Under the pieces are notes generated by a model. That model saw only the letters and a program-made list of their open reading frames with translations, ran no database searches and had not been told where the DNA came from. Positions 50,105-58,707 of a stretch of 64,000 bases of DNA are shown here, one piece after another. The DNA lies in NCBI RefSeq assembly GCF_023544445.1, contig NZ_JALPVJ010000026.1:84417-148416 (forward strand), in the 5' to 3' direction. The position numbers were made by a program, and so were the translations under genes. The DNA is from Actinoplanes sp. M2I2 (GTDB taxonomy: Bacteria; Actinomycetota; Actinomycetes; Mycobacteriales; Micromonosporaceae). How positions within the stretch are numbered: the first letter of the stretch is position 1; the number at the start of each line of letters is the position of its first letter.

Positions 50105-51115
50105 ATGCAGACGATCGAACTGGGCCGGACCGGGCACCACGTCAGCCGGATGGCGCTCGGCGCCATGCAGATGGGCGGGGCCACCGGCGAGCGCGACGCG
50201 GTACACATCCTCGACCGTTATCTCGAGATCGGCGGGTCCTTCGTCGACACCGCCGACTGCTACGAATGGTGGCGTCACCCGGGCAGCTCGGGCGGGCAGA
50301 GCGAGGAGCTGCTGGGCCGCTGGATGCGCGACGGCAACCGGCGTGAGCAGGTCTTCCTCGCCACCAAGGGCAGCGCGGTGCCGGTCTTCTCGCCGCAGCT
50401 GTGGGACGACGACGGCAACCCCGACTGGGAGCTGGCCGGCCGCACCTTCGAGGGCGCCGGGGCCGACACCCTGCGCCACGCGCTCGATGGCAGCCTGCGC
50501 CGCCTCGGCACCGACCACGTGGACCTCTACTACGTGCACGTCGACGACCGGAACACTCCGCTGGAGGAGACCCTGGCGGCGCTGGACGGCTTCGTGCGGG
50601 CCGGGAAGGTGCGCTTCCTCGGCTGGTCGAACGTGCGGACCTGGCGGCTGGAGCGGATCCGGCAGCTCTGCGAGCGCAACGGCTGGACGCTGCCGGTGGC
50701 GGTGCAGCAGCAGCATTCGTACCTGCGGCCGGGCGCGTCGGCCGGCGCGGCCTCCATCACCGGTTTCGAGCAGCTCGACTACCTGCGCGAGCACGACGAC
50801 CAGACGCTGGTGGCCTACTCGCCGATCCTCAAGGGCGTCTACGACGACGCCGTCAAGCGCGACGGTCACTGGATGATGAGCAGCTACACCGGCCCGGACG
50901 CCGACGCCCGGCTGGCCGTCCTGGCCGAGGTGGCCGCCGAGGCCGGGGTGACGCCCAACCAGCTGGTGCTGGCCTGGCTCCTGCACCAGGAGGCGCCTCC
51001 GGTGCTGCCGCTGATCGGGCCGCGTACGCGGGAGCAGTTCGAGGCCGCGCTGCCCGCCCTGGACGTCAAGCTGAGCGACGACCAGCTCGAACGGCTCGAC
51101 CGGGCCGGAGCCTGA
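50105..51115 (+). CDS. Aldo/keto reductase
   Basis: 336 residues, a TIM-barrel NADPH-dependent oxidoreductase. Catalytic residues are visible: Asp and Tyr in 'FVDTADCYEWW', Lys in 'LATKGS', and His in 'DLYYVHVDD'. The NADP-binding C-terminal loop 'PLIGPRTREQFEAAL' is typical. This is the intact counterpart, by family only, of the broken aldo/keto reductase at about 38.7-39.2 kb. The promoter TTGACC-19-TAGCGT places transcription at the ATG. Substrate unknown. A strong hairpin follows the stop. Confidence 0.92.
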   Translation: MQTIELGRTGHHVSRMALGAMQMGGATGERDAVHILDRYLEIGGSFVDTADCYEWWRHPGSSGGQSEELLGRWMRDGNRREQVFLATKGSAVPVFSPQLWDDDGNPDWELAGRTFEGAGADTLRHALDGSLRRLGTDHVDLYYVHVDDRNTPLEETLAALDGFVRAGKVRFLGWSNVRTWRLERIRQLCERNGWTLPVAVQQQHSYLRPGASAGAASITGFEQLDYLREHDDQTLVAYSPILKGVYDDAVKRDGHWMMSSYTGPDADARLAVLAEVAAEAGVTPNQLVLAWLLHQEAPPVLPLIGPRTREQFEAALPALDVKLSDDQLERLDRAGA

Positions 51116-51121
51116 CCGCCA

Positions 51122-51158
51122 CCGCTCCCGGCGGGCCACGGGGGACCGCCGGGAGCGG
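51122..51158. terminator. Hairpin between convergent aldo/keto reductase and lipase genes
   Basis: A perfect 13-bp stem: CCGCTCCCGGCGG at 51122-51134 pairs with CCGCCGGGAGCGG at 51146-51158; 11-nt loop. It lies 6 nt after the reductase stop and may serve both convergent genes. Confidence 0.8.
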
Positions 51159-51167
51159 GTCTCAACT

Positions 51168-51212
51168 CTCGACCTGAGCTTGAGGTCGAGGTTGAGGTCG
51201 ACCTTGAGGGTT
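51168..51212. repeat. Short 12-bp tandem repeat with overlapping hairpin
   Basis: TTGAGGTCGAGG (51180-51191), TTGAGGTCGACC (51192-51203) and TTGAGGGTT (51204-51212) are successive near-copies. An 8-bp perfect stem, CTCGACCT (51168-51175) with AGGTCGAG (51183-51190), overlaps the first. It may be a second terminator for the minus-strand gene. Confidence 0.6.
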
Positions 51213-51228
51213 CCGTTGTCACCGCAGG

Positions 51229-52377
51229 TCAGAGGCGTTGATCCAGCCAGGCGGCGACCCGGTCGGCCGAGGCGACCACCGCGGTGTCGTGATCCTGGCC
51301 GGGCAGCCGGTCGTAGCGGACGGTCGCGTTCTGATCGCGCAGGCGCTGGGCCAGGGCGTCGGTCAGCGTGGCCGGCACCGTCGTGTCGTCGGCTCCCTGG
51401 ACGATGAGGACCGGCGCGGTCGGCGGCGTCCGGGCCGGCTCGACGTACCGGTGGAGCTGGTCGACCCACCGGGCCGGGAGCTCGCCGCCGGCCAGCAGCT
51501 GGGCCGGCGTCAGGCCGGCGTACGCGGCGAGGATCTCGTAGAGGCAGCCGGTCCGCAGCACGCCGAGCTTGCGCTCGGCCGGGGCGGCCAGCACGTCGGC
51601 CGGCTCGAACGACGGCTCGACCGCGTTCAGGCCGGCCAGCGCCATCACGAGGTAGCCCTTGCCCTCGGTCTGCGGGATCGCCTCGGCCAGGGTCCGTACG
51701 CCGCTGGTCGGCGCGATGCTGACCGTGCCCCGCAGCTGGACTTCCCCGTCGTACGAGCCGGCCAGCTGGTTGGCGAAGAGCGCGCCCTGGCCGCCCTGCG
51801 AGTGGCCGTCCACGGCATACCGCGGGGACAGGTCGTCGTCGAGGTGGCGGGCGGCCCGGACGCTGTCGATGATCGACCGGGCCTCGCTGTCGCCGATCAG
51901 GTACGGGTGCGGCTGCGCGGTGCCGATGCCGGGGTAGTCCGGCGCGGCCACGGTCCAGCCCCGCCGCAGCAGCGCGGCGACCGCGGTGCGCGCCTCGGGA
52001 TAGAAGGCGTCCTGGTTGGTCGAGGGCGCACACTGGTCGGCCAGCCCGGTCGTGCCGTGCGCCCAGGCCACCGTCTTGTTCCGCTTGTTGTCCCGCGGCG
52101 TCAGCACGAGCCCGGTCGCCTGGATCCGCTGCCCGCGCACGTCGGTCGTGAGGTAGCGGATCCGGACACCCTGGGCCAGCTGGCGCAGGCCGTCGGGCAG
52201 GGTGGCGGGCGCCGTGGCGAGCACCGTTCCCGGCCCGGCCGGCCCGGTGAACACCTGGCGCGGCACCGGCCCGGCGGGGCCGGGCGAGGCGAGGGCCGGG
52301 GCCGGGGTGACGGCCGAGCCGCCGACCAGCGTGGCGGCGAGAAGGCGAACGATCATCTGTCTGCGCACACCGGCCAT
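51229..52377 (-). CDS. Secreted alpha/beta hydrolase (secretory lipase family)
   Basis: 382 residues from ATG 52377 (TTG two codons upstream is an alternative with a better-placed purine run). A signal peptide (about 1-30, ending 'PAPALAS') directs export. The fold is alpha/beta hydrolase of the fungal-type secretory lipase (LIP) family: 'TVAWAHGTTGLADQCAPS' at the oxyanion region, nucleophile Ser in 'VDGHSQGGQGAL', acid in 'IVQGADDTTVP' and His in 'GQDHDTAV'. It should hydrolyse esters or lipids outside the cell. It converges on the aldo/keto reductase; no operon partners. Confidence 0.88.
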   Translation of the reverse strand: MAGVRRQMIVRLLAATLVGGSAVTPAPALASPGPAGPVPRQVFTGPAGPGTVLATAPATLPDGLRQLAQGVRIRYLTTDVRGQRIQATGLVLTPRDNKRNKTVAWAHGTTGLADQCAPSTNQDAFYPEARTAVAALLRRGWTVAAPDYPGIGTAQPHPYLIGDSEARSIIDSVRAARHLDDDLSPRYAVDGHSQGGQGALFANQLAGSYDGEVQLRGTVSIAPTSGVRTLAEAIPQTEGKGYLVMALAGLNAVEPSFEPADVLAAPAERKLGVLRTGCLYEILAAYAGLTPAQLLAGGELPARWVDQLHRYVEPARTPPTAPVLIVQGADDTTVPATLTDALAQRLRDQNATVRYDRLPGQDHDTAVVASADRVAAWLDQRL

Positions 52378-52482
52378 CGTCAACCGGGCGCCGGCCCCTC
52401 CCGGTCCGCCGCTCCGGGCTCGATCGGGTGATCATCGGGCCCGCGGGATGCATCCTGACCAGCGGATTCGCAGCCTCCCAGG

Positions 52483-53598
52483 TCAGTCCCGGGCCAGCAC
52501 GAGACGATCCACGGTATTGGCCTCGATGAAGTCCAGGTCGGGGTCGCGGCCCAGCCCGGCCACCGTGGACACCTCGACCAGCCCGTCGGTGGCGACGATC
52601 GGCTCGGTGGTGATGTCGCGCGCGTAGTACTTGTCCGACCCCGACACGTCCGACGGCAGCGTGAACCCGGGCAGCGCGCTCAGCGCCACGTTGGCCGCCC
52701 GCCCGACGCCGAACTCGTGCATGCCGCCGCACCACACCGGGACCCCGTGCTCCACCGCGAGGTCGTGGGCCCAGACGGCCGCCGTCAGCCCGCCCATCCG
52801 GGACACCTTGATGTTGAGGATCCGTCCCGAGCCCAGCCGCAGCGCGGTCACCAGGTCGTCCAGCTCCTCGACCGACTCGTCCAGGCAGATCGGGGTGCCC
52901 AGCCGGCTCTGCAGATCGGCCAGGTCGGCCAGGGCGCGGGGCGGGTACGGCTGCTCGATCATCAGCAGGCCGAGCGTGTCGAGCTCGCGCAGCGTCGAGA
53001 AGTGCGCCCGCGTATAGGCGCCGTTGGCGTCGACGTGCACCGGCACCGACGGGTAGGCCGACCGGACCGCCCGCACCGGCTCGACGTCCCACCCTGGAGC
53101 GATCTTGAGCTTGACGCGGCGGTAGCCCTCGGCGACCCGGAGCCCGACCTGGGCCAGCAGGTCGTCGACGGTCGGCTCGATCCCGAGCGACACCCCGGCC
53201 TCGACATGCGTCCGGACACCGCCCAGGGCCTCGGCCAGCGGGACGCCGTGCGAGCCCGACCACAGCGACCAGGCCGCCACGTCGAAGCCGGCCCGGGCGA
53301 ACTGGTTGCCGCGGACCTTGCCCAGAGCCGACGCCAGCTCGGCCGGGTGACTCCATCGCGCCCCCAGGGTCAGCGGCGCCAGGTGGTCGCGGGCGATGGC
53401 CCAGCACGTCGCGACCGTCTCGGCCGAATAGAACGGCCCGCTGGGCGAGGCGATCTCGCCCCACCCGGCAGTGCCGTCGGTGCTGGTCAGGGTGACGAGG
53501 ATGTGCTCCAGGAAGCGCTTGGCGTGTGAGCTGGTCTGGAACTCGTGCACGAGCGGCAGGCGTACCCGGCGCAGCTCGACAGTGCCGACGCGGATCAT
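52483..53598 (-). CDS. Enolase-superfamily enzyme, N-acylamino acid racemase / o-succinylbenzoate synthase type
   Basis: 371 residues, muconate-lactonising-subgroup barrel. All catalytic elements are present: KxK in 'RRVKLKIAPGWD', metal ligands in 'VDANGAYT', 'MIEQPYPP' and 'CLDESVEEL', and the second-side Lys in 'NIKVSRMGG'. This family includes menaquinone-pathway MenC and N-succinyl/N-acyl amino acid racemases. No other men gene is nearby, and the ATGA-coupled partners are a SIS protein and a GNAT protein, favouring an amino-acid racemase role (inference). The ATG at 53598 follows GGAAGG and overlaps the SIS stop. Confidence 0.9.
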   Translation of the reverse strand: MIRVGTVELRRVRLPLVHEFQTSSHAKRFLEHILVTLTSTDGTAGWGEIASPSGPFYSAETVATCWAIARDHLAPLTLGARWSHPAELASALGKVRGNQFARAGFDVAAWSLWSGSHGVPLAEALGGVRTHVEAGVSLGIEPTVDDLLAQVGLRVAEGYRRVKLKIAPGWDVEPVRAVRSAYPSVPVHVDANGAYTRAHFSTLRELDTLGLLMIEQPYPPRALADLADLQSRLGTPICLDESVEELDDLVTALRLGSGRILNIKVSRMGGLTAAVWAHDLAVEHGVPVWCGGMHEFGVGRAANVALSALPGFTLPSDVSGSDKYYARDITTEPIVATDGLVEVSTVAGLGRDPDLDFIEANTVDRLVLARD

Positions 53599-54257
53599 GC
53601 TGGGCCTTCCGGTGGGGTCGTCGGTGCGGGCCGGTCCACGTAGAGACCGAGCTCGGCCGCGAGGGCGTCCCGGTCGTGCAGGCGGCGGCCCGCGCCCTTG
53701 GAGCTGGCGATGGTCAGCGTGGCCAGCAGATGCAGCGCCAGCACGATCGAGGTGGGCGAGCCGGCGTACGAGGCGGTGTCCGTCCCGATGACGACGCGGG
53801 TGCCCGCGATCGCGGTCAGCGGCGCGTCGTCGGCGTCGGTGATGAGCACCAGCTCCCCGCCGTGCTGGACGTACGCCTCGGCCACCGACACGGTGTCGCG
53901 CCGGTAGCGCGCCATCGCGACCGCCACCAGCAGGTCGCCCTGGCGGATGTCGCCGAGCACGTCGAGCGGCCGCACGGTCGCGCCGTCGATCAGGTGCACC
54001 CCGGACAGACCCGCGCTGAGGTCGGCGGCGAGCAGCGACGCGTAGCCGAGCGACTTGCCGTTGCCGAGCAGGTAGCGGCGCCGGGCCGAGACGATGCGGG
54101 CCGCCGCCTGTTCGATCGCGTCGTGCTCGGCCGCCCAGGCCAGGGCCGTGCCGAACTCGGCGCGCTGCTGGTCGAGCACCCGCTGCTTGAGCACCCGGGC
54201 CGAGCGTCGCTGCACGTTGCGCTCGAACCGCTCGGCCGGGGAGGAGTGCGCCGTCAC
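53595..54257 (-). CDS. SIS-domain protein (RpiR-like sugar isomerase domain without HTH)
   Basis: 220 residues. The SIS fold is clear from 'RYLLGNGKSLGYASLLAADLS' and 'QGDLLVAVAMARYRRDTVSVAEAY' (in parts), which bind phosphosugars in isomerases and RpiR regulators. The N-terminal helix 'RFERNVQRRSARVLKQRVLDQQ' is too short and lacks a recognisable HTH. The GTG start overlaps the stop of the GNAT gene (GTGA) and the stop overlaps the racemase start (ATGA). It may be an isomerase or a sensor for this operon; the substrate is unknown. Confidence 0.82.
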   Translation of the reverse strand: MTAHSSPAERFERNVQRRSARVLKQRVLDQQRAEFGTALAWAAEHDAIEQAAARIVSARRRYLLGNGKSLGYASLLAADLSAGLSGVHLIDGATVRPLDVLGDIRQGDLLVAVAMARYRRDTVSVAEAYVQHGGELVLITDADDAPLTAIAGTRVVIGTDTASYAGSPTSIVLALHLLATLTIASSKGAGRRLHDRDALAAELGLYVDRPAPTTPPEGPA

Positions 54258-54919
54258 GTGTCGTCCCGTTCGAAGGTGTAGACCGCCTGCTGGTCGCGGC
54301 GCTCGACACCGACGAGCCGGCCCGTCCCGAACCGCGCGATCAGCTCGTCCCGCAGGGCCGCCCGGTCGGCGGCGCCGGGCGCCGCGGTGCTGTCGCTCGC
54401 CGGGGCGGTCACCGTGGAGCACCGGTTGCGGACGGTGTGCGGTCCCGTGAGGTCCCAGGAGACCAGCAGCCGGTCCGAGGCGCCGTCGTCGTAGTAGTCG
54501 GGGAGGAACCGGATCGCCGTCGCCCCGAGCACGTGGAAGTTGAAGTGCGCGTTGCGCAACGCGTACGGGTCGAAGGTCCACCGCATCGTGCGCGCTCCCG
54601 TGGCCCGGGCCGTCTCGGCCTGGGCCTGCTTGAGCCGCCGGCCGACGCCGGTGCCCTGCGCGCCCGGCGCGACGACCGCGCTTTGCGAGTAGTGGTAGAG
54701 CTCGCCGCGCTCGACCGCGCTGAACCCGTAGCAGAAGCCGATCAGGTCGCCGCCCGGGTCGAAGGCGCCGATCACCGAGCCGGCGTTCTCGCGCAGCCCG
54801 GCCAGCAGGCGAGGGCTGATGCCGAACTCCGGCTGGTCGTAGCCGAACACCCGCCGATAGAGCCTCGACGCCGCCGACCACTCGCCCAGCCCGGCGAGGT
54901 CGCGCACCTGGATGCCCAT
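54254..54919 (-). CDS. GNAT acetyltransferase of the COG3375 type
   Basis: 221 residues. Core motif 'AVVAPGAQGTGVGRRLKQAQAE' contains the acetyl-CoA loop (QGTGVG), and 'MRWTFDPYALRNAHFNFHVLGA' (in parts) followed by 'PDYYDD' is characteristic of the COG3375 branch, which is often encoded next to o-succinylbenzoate synthase/N-acylamino acid racemase genes. This supports a pathway in which an amino acid is acylated, racemised and deacylated. ATG 54919 has AAGAGGAGG upstream. First gene of the GNAT-SIS-racemase operon, divergent from an M20 peptidase. Confidence 0.85.
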   Translation of the reverse strand: MGIQVRDLAGLGEWSAASRLYRRVFGYDQPEFGISPRLLAGLRENAGSVIGAFDPGGDLIGFCYGFSAVERGELYHYSQSAVVAPGAQGTGVGRRLKQAQAETARATGARTMRWTFDPYALRNAHFNFHVLGATAIRFLPDYYDDGASDRLLVSWDLTGPHTVRNRCSTVTAPASDSTAAPGAADRAALRDELIARFGTGRLVGVERRDQQAVYTFERDDT

Positions 54920-54973
54920 CGGTGCCTCCTCTTACGAAACGTATAACCGCCATCGTGCCCGTGGAACTGCACG

Positions 54974-55002
54974 TTGACAACGTCCGAGCGGAAACTTAGC
55001 GT
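54974..55002 (+). promoter_or_regulatory. Promoter of the M20 peptidase gene (leaderless)
   Basis: TTGACA (54974-54979), 17-nt spacer, TAGCGT (54997-55002). The -10 ends 6 nt before the ATG at 55009, so the transcript should start at or next to the start codon. Confidence 0.75.
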
Positions 55003-55008
55003 TCGCAT

Positions 55009-56082
55009 ATGCTCGAGACGCTGCGGACCTACACGATGCTGGAGTCGCCCACCGGGGACGCCCGCGCGCTGGCCGCCCTGGCCGAGGTGCTCGAGGCCGA
55101 CGCCGCCCGGGCCGGGTTCGCCACCGCCCGCGAGGGCGAGCACCTGCTGTGGAGCCTGCCCGCGCGCGAGGCCACGGGCGGCGAGCTGCTGCTGCTCAGC
55201 CATTACGACACCGTCTGGCCGGTCGGCACGCTGGCGGAGATGCCGTGGTCGGTCGACGGCGACACCGTCCGCGGGCCCGGCGTCTACGACACCAAGGCCG
55301 GGCTGGTGGCGCTGCTGGCCGCGGTCGAGCGGGTCGTCGCCTCGGGCCGGCCCCACCCGTCGGTCCGGGTCGTCGTGGTCGCCGACGAGGAGATCGGCTC
55401 ACCCAGCGCGACCGGACTCGTGCGCGCCGAGGCCCGGCGGGCCACCGCGGTGCTCGGCCTCGAACCCCCGCACCCCGGGGGAGACCTGAAGACCGGCCGC
55501 CGCGGCAGCACCCGGGCCCGCCTCGAGGTGACCGGCGTCGAGTCGCACGCCGCGCTCGACCCCGGGGCCGGGGTGAACGCCATCGACGAGCTGGTCGACC
55601 AGCTCGTCGCGTTCCGGGCCGTGGTGGCCGGGCGTCCCGTGCTGCTCAACACCGGCACGATCGCCGGTGGCGGCCGCACCAACGTGGTGGCCGGCCACGC
55701 CCGGGCCGACCTGGGGCTGCGCTTCCAGGACCCCGGCGACGAGGAGGCTGTGCTCGGCGCGCTGCGCGACCTGGCCCCCGTACGGGAAGGGGCGGTCCTG
55801 ACGACGAGCCTGCTGTCGCACCGCCCGACCTGGCGGCCCGGCGACGCCACCGAGGATCTGCTGCGGCGCATCGCGCGGGTGGCCGCCGGGATCGGCCGGC
55901 CGGTGGACGGCCGCCCGGCCGACGGCGCGGCCGACACGAACACCACCGGCGCGCTGGGCCTGCCCACGGTGGACGGTCTGGCCCCACCCGGCGGCGGCGC
56001 CCACGCCCGCCACGAATGGGTGTCGGCCCAGGGCCTCGAGGCCCGCGCCGACCTGCTCGAAGCCCTCATCCTCCAGCTCTGA
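55009..56082 (+). CDS. M20 family metallopeptidase (glutamate carboxypeptidase-like)
   Basis: 357 residues, di-zinc aminoacylase/carboxypeptidase fold. Metal ligands: His in 'LLSHYDTVWPVG', bridging Asp in 'GVYDTKAGLVALL', the catalytic Glu pair in 'VVVADEEIGS', and the C-terminal His in 'GGGAHARHEW'. A dimerisation domain lies between ('ESHAALDPGAGVNAIDELV' at its start). Closest in pattern to carboxypeptidase G2 and deacylases. Together with the divergent racemase and GNAT genes it suggests N-acyl amino acid or dipeptide salvage (inference). No signal peptide. Confidence 0.9.
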   Translation: MLETLRTYTMLESPTGDARALAALAEVLEADAARAGFATAREGEHLLWSLPAREATGGELLLLSHYDTVWPVGTLAEMPWSVDGDTVRGPGVYDTKAGLVALLAAVERVVASGRPHPSVRVVVVADEEIGSPSATGLVRAEARRATAVLGLEPPHPGGDLKTGRRGSTRARLEVTGVESHAALDPGAGVNAIDELVDQLVAFRAVVAGRPVLLNTGTIAGGGRTNVVAGHARADLGLRFQDPGDEEAVLGALRDLAPVREGAVLTTSLLSHRPTWRPGDATEDLLRRIARVAAGIGRPVDGRPADGAADTNTTGALGLPTVDGLAPPGGGAHARHEWVSAQGLEARADLLEALILQL

Positions 56083-56211
56083 GCCCGGGCGGCCGGGCGA
56101 CCACGGACGTCCGGGCTCCAGCCGACGCGCTGTCGCGATGTGAGCGAACTCGCGGACGGCTTGCCGACAACTCGGTGGCGGGAACGCGGGCCGGTGGGAA
56201 GGCTGGGTCGC

Positions 56212-57144
56212 ATGACAACGGCTTTCGATCGTTCTCTCGCACGGGACAGCGCCGAGCTGCTGCGCGTGAAGCGGCTCGAGTTGTCGACGCTCGCGATCCC
56301 GCCCGGCCGCGGCTGGAGCCCGCTGCACGAGAAGGTCGCCGAGGCGCTGCTCGAGCACCCGGGCGGCATCGGCGATGTCGTCTCGACGCTGGTCCGGGTG
56401 CAGGACATCCTCGACGAGCTGCCGCCCAGCCGGGCCGCCAACCGGGTCTCGGCGTTCAACCAGCTGTATCTGAAGATCACGCGCCGGGTCGACACGGCGC
56501 TGGTCACCGGGGTCAACTCGCCCGACTTCCTGGAGCTGCTCGACGTCGAGTTCGCCAAGCGCTACTTCGACGCGCTGGGCCGGTGGAACGACGACGACGA
56601 GGACACCCCGGACGTCTGGGAGGTCCTGTTCAAGCGGGCCGGCGACATCCGGATGAGCCGGCTGACCGCGGCCATGCTCGGCGTCAACGCCCACATCAAC
56701 CACGACCTGGCGCTCGCGTTGATCGGCACGTGGAACGAGCTCGGCGCGCCCGAGCCCGGGGACGAGCTGATCCATCCCGACTACCTGCTGGTCAACGAGA
56801 TCTTCTATCAGGAGATCCCGCCGCTGCGCCGCGGCTTCTCGACGCGCTGGCAGCTCGAGCTGGACGAGTTCGTCGGCCCGCTCGACGACTGGAGCCAGCG
56901 CATGCTGGTCACCGTCACCCGGGCCCGCGCCTGGGACCAGGCCCGCCGCCTCTGGCTGCTGCGCCACGACACCGACGATTTCGAGCAGGCCCGCCGCTCG
57001 ATGGACCGGGCCGCCTCGCTGCTGGCCGAGTGGGCCATCGTCGGCGACCGCGTGGTCACCCACACCGGCACCGGTCTGGCCGGCAGCTGGCAGCTCCTGC
57101 GCCGCCTGCTCGGCCGCCGCCGCCCGCCGTCCGGCGTGGCCTGA
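56212..57144 (+). CDS. DUF5995 family protein
   Basis: 310 residues, soluble and helical. It matches the DUF5995 pattern: 'RVSAFNQLYLKITRRV', 'YFDALGRWNDDDEDTPDVWEVLF' (in parts), and the conserved 'GVNAHINHDLALALIGTW' with two His residues that could bind a metal. Function unknown for the family. The ATG at 56212 follows GGGAAGG; an in-frame GTG at 56140 would add 24 residues without family support. Confidence 0.8.
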   Translation: MTTAFDRSLARDSAELLRVKRLELSTLAIPPGRGWSPLHEKVAEALLEHPGGIGDVVSTLVRVQDILDELPPSRAANRVSAFNQLYLKITRRVDTALVTGVNSPDFLELLDVEFAKRYFDALGRWNDDDEDTPDVWEVLFKRAGDIRMSRLTAAMLGVNAHINHDLALALIGTWNELGAPEPGDELIHPDYLLVNEIFYQEIPPLRRGFSTRWQLELDEFVGPLDDWSQRMLVTVTRARAWDQARRLWLLRHDTDDFEQARRSMDRAASLLAEWAIVGDRVVTHTGTGLAGSWQLLRRLLGRRRPPSGVA

Positions 57145-57161
57145 CCGGCGGGTGGGCCGGC

Positions 57162-57641
57162 TCAGTCCTCGACGAGGTCGGTGGGGCCCGGGGTCCAGCC
57201 CGAGACGTCGGCCAGCCGGCCGCGCCACAGCCGGCCGGCCTCGCTGACGTGCATGCCGGGGCTGTGGATGCGGGTGTTGCGCAGGTGGATGTAGCGGGTC
57301 GGGGCGATCAACGCCGTGTGCTGGCGCTGGGTGACCTCGCCGCCGGCGTCGCGGATCCGGATCGCCTGGTGGGCCAGGTCGGACTGTTCCTTCACCTGCT
57401 CGGCGGTGCCGACGTAGAACGGGTCCTCGTGGTCGTTGAGCTCGCTGACCTCGGCGAACCACTGCCACTGGGGGATCAGCTCGCCGCTGATCAGCAGGCC
57501 GTGCACGCTCAGGCTGAGCGGCACGCCGGGACTCACGGGCTCGGTCAGACGGTCCATCTGGGCGACGTACGTCCCCAGCACGCTGTCGGGCCCGGACCAG
57601 TCGATCGGCGCCTCGGCCCCGGTGAGCATCGGATCCAGCAT
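57162..57641 (-). CDS. Conserved hypothetical protein
   Basis: 159 residues, soluble. No signal or membrane segment. Notable sequence: 'VPLSLSVHGLLISGELIPQW' followed by 'QWFAEVSEL', and a C-terminal 'YIHLRNTRIHSPG'. The 'LLISGELI' stretch recalls the beta-strand core of gas-vesicle accessory GvpU proteins, but no other gvp gene is near, so no function is assigned. ATG 57641 follows GGAGG (about 57652). Confidence 0.65.
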   Translation of the reverse strand: MLDPMLTGAEAPIDWSGPDSVLGTYVAQMDRLTEPVSPGVPLSLSVHGLLISGELIPQWQWFAEVSELNDHEDPFYVGTAEQVKEQSDLAHQAIRIRDAGGEVTQRQHTALIAPTRYIHLRNTRIHSPGMHVSEAGRLWRGRLADVSGWTPGPTDLVED

Positions 57642-57738
57642 GGTCGGCACACCTCCGCAGCCGACTCTAGGGTCATCACCGGGCCACGCGGGCGCCAACA
57701 GCGGAGTTGGTCGCGTCGGCCCGCAGGGTCGCGCCGCG

Positions 57739-58158
57739 TCAGGGCTGCCGGGCCGCGCGCCAAGCGGCCACCTGGCGCTTCGGGGCGCGAGCCAGCCAGG
57801 CGTCCTGCACGATCTCGGCCAGCTCGGAGCGGCTCAGGCGGCCGGCGTCGCGGGCCAGCAGCAGCACGGCCCGATAGCCGTTCCAGTGCGGCGTGGTGAA
57901 GAACGGCGTGCTCTCGTCGCGGACCAGGGCCTGCTTGTCCGCCTCGGACTCGACGTGGAAGGCCACCACGTCGGTGTAGCGCTGCCCGGTCTCCGGGTCG
58001 ACGGCGTCCTTGCGGGGCGGACGGAAGAACACGAACGCCTTGCCGCCGATCTCGTACGCGGGGTGCTCGTCGTCGCCGCCCACGACCACGCCGGGCAGGG
58101 CCGTCGCGAGCTCGTGGACGTCCTCGATCCGCGCGGGGCGGTCGTCGTCACCGGACAC
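57739..58158 (-). CDS. MmcQ/YjbR family protein
   Basis: 139 residues from GTG 58158 (a longer GTG start at 58176 has a GAGGGTGG upstream). The CyaY-like fold of MmcQ/YjbR proteins is recognised by 'IEDVHELATALPGV', 'AYEIGGKAFVFFRP', 'FFTTPHWNGYRAVLLL' and the C-terminal helix 'ELAEIVQDAWLARAPKR'. These small proteins bind DNA non-specifically or are of unknown role. TACGCT lies 7 nt before GTG 58158, which favours the shorter, leaderless start. Confidence 0.85.
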   Translation of the reverse strand: MSGDDDRPARIEDVHELATALPGVVVGGDDEHPAYEIGGKAFVFFRPPRKDAVDPETGQRYTDVVAFHVESEADKQALVRDESTPFFTTPHWNGYRAVLLLARDAGRLSRSELAEIVQDAWLARAPKRQVAAWRAARQP

Positions 58159-58197
58159 GAGCGCCAGCGTAGTCACCGGTTGCCACCCTCGGGCACC

Positions 58198-58686
58198 ATG
58201 ATCGCCATGGGGATCTCCGAGGCTCTGGGCCGCGTCGACGCGGATCTCGAACGGGGCCACACCTATCTCGCCCAGCAACGCCTGGCCGGACTGATCGCCG
58301 CCCACCCGTCGGACCTCACGCTGCGCGCCCGCCGCGCCGCCGTCCACCGCCGGGTCGGCGACCGGGTGCAGGCCGGCCGCTGGGGGTTCCTCACCGAGGA
58401 CGTGACGGCGGCCGAGCTGGCCGCGTTCGAACGGGCCTACCGGTCCCCGGCGGTCCGTCTGCGCGCGCTTCGGCTGGCCGGCGACCCGTGGCGCGAGCTC
58501 AGCCCGGAGGCCCGCGACCGCTACCTGACACTGACCGCCGCGGCCAAGGCCGAGACCCCGGCCGGCGAGGGTGAGATGAGCACGCTCGGCTGTCTGGGCG
58601 TGTTCCTCGGCCTGCTCGCGGTGACCACGGTGGTGGCGGTCGGTCTCTGGACGTCGATCGCGTACCTGATCGGCCTCGTTCTCTGA
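58198..58686 (+). CDS. DUF6584-like membrane-anchored protein
   Basis: 162 residues (ATG 58198; ATG 58207 is equally possible). A helical, TPR-like N-terminal domain ('LERGHTYLAQQRLAGLIAAHP', 'LTLRARRAAVHRRVGDRVQAG', both in parts) is followed by a C-terminal membrane helix ('LGVFLGLLAVTTVVAVGLW', about 135-158). It resembles the DUF6584 family of actinobacteria. Role unknown. It is divergent from the MmcQ-like gene (39 nt between starts). Confidence 0.7.
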   Translation: MIAMGISEALGRVDADLERGHTYLAQQRLAGLIAAHPSDLTLRARRAAVHRRVGDRVQAGRWGFLTEDVTAAELAAFERAYRSPAVRLRALRLAGDPWRELSPEARDRYLTLTAAAKAETPAGEGEMSTLGCLGVFLGLLAVTTVVAVGLWTSIAYLIGLVL

Positions 58687-58707
58687 GCCGGCCCCGCCGC
58701 CGGCTTC

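Noticed and set aside
52483..53598. Assignment as menaquinone-pathway MenC
   Set aside because: No other men gene is near, and the coupled GNAT/SIS partners favour an N-acylamino acid racemase role; the sequence alone cannot decide.
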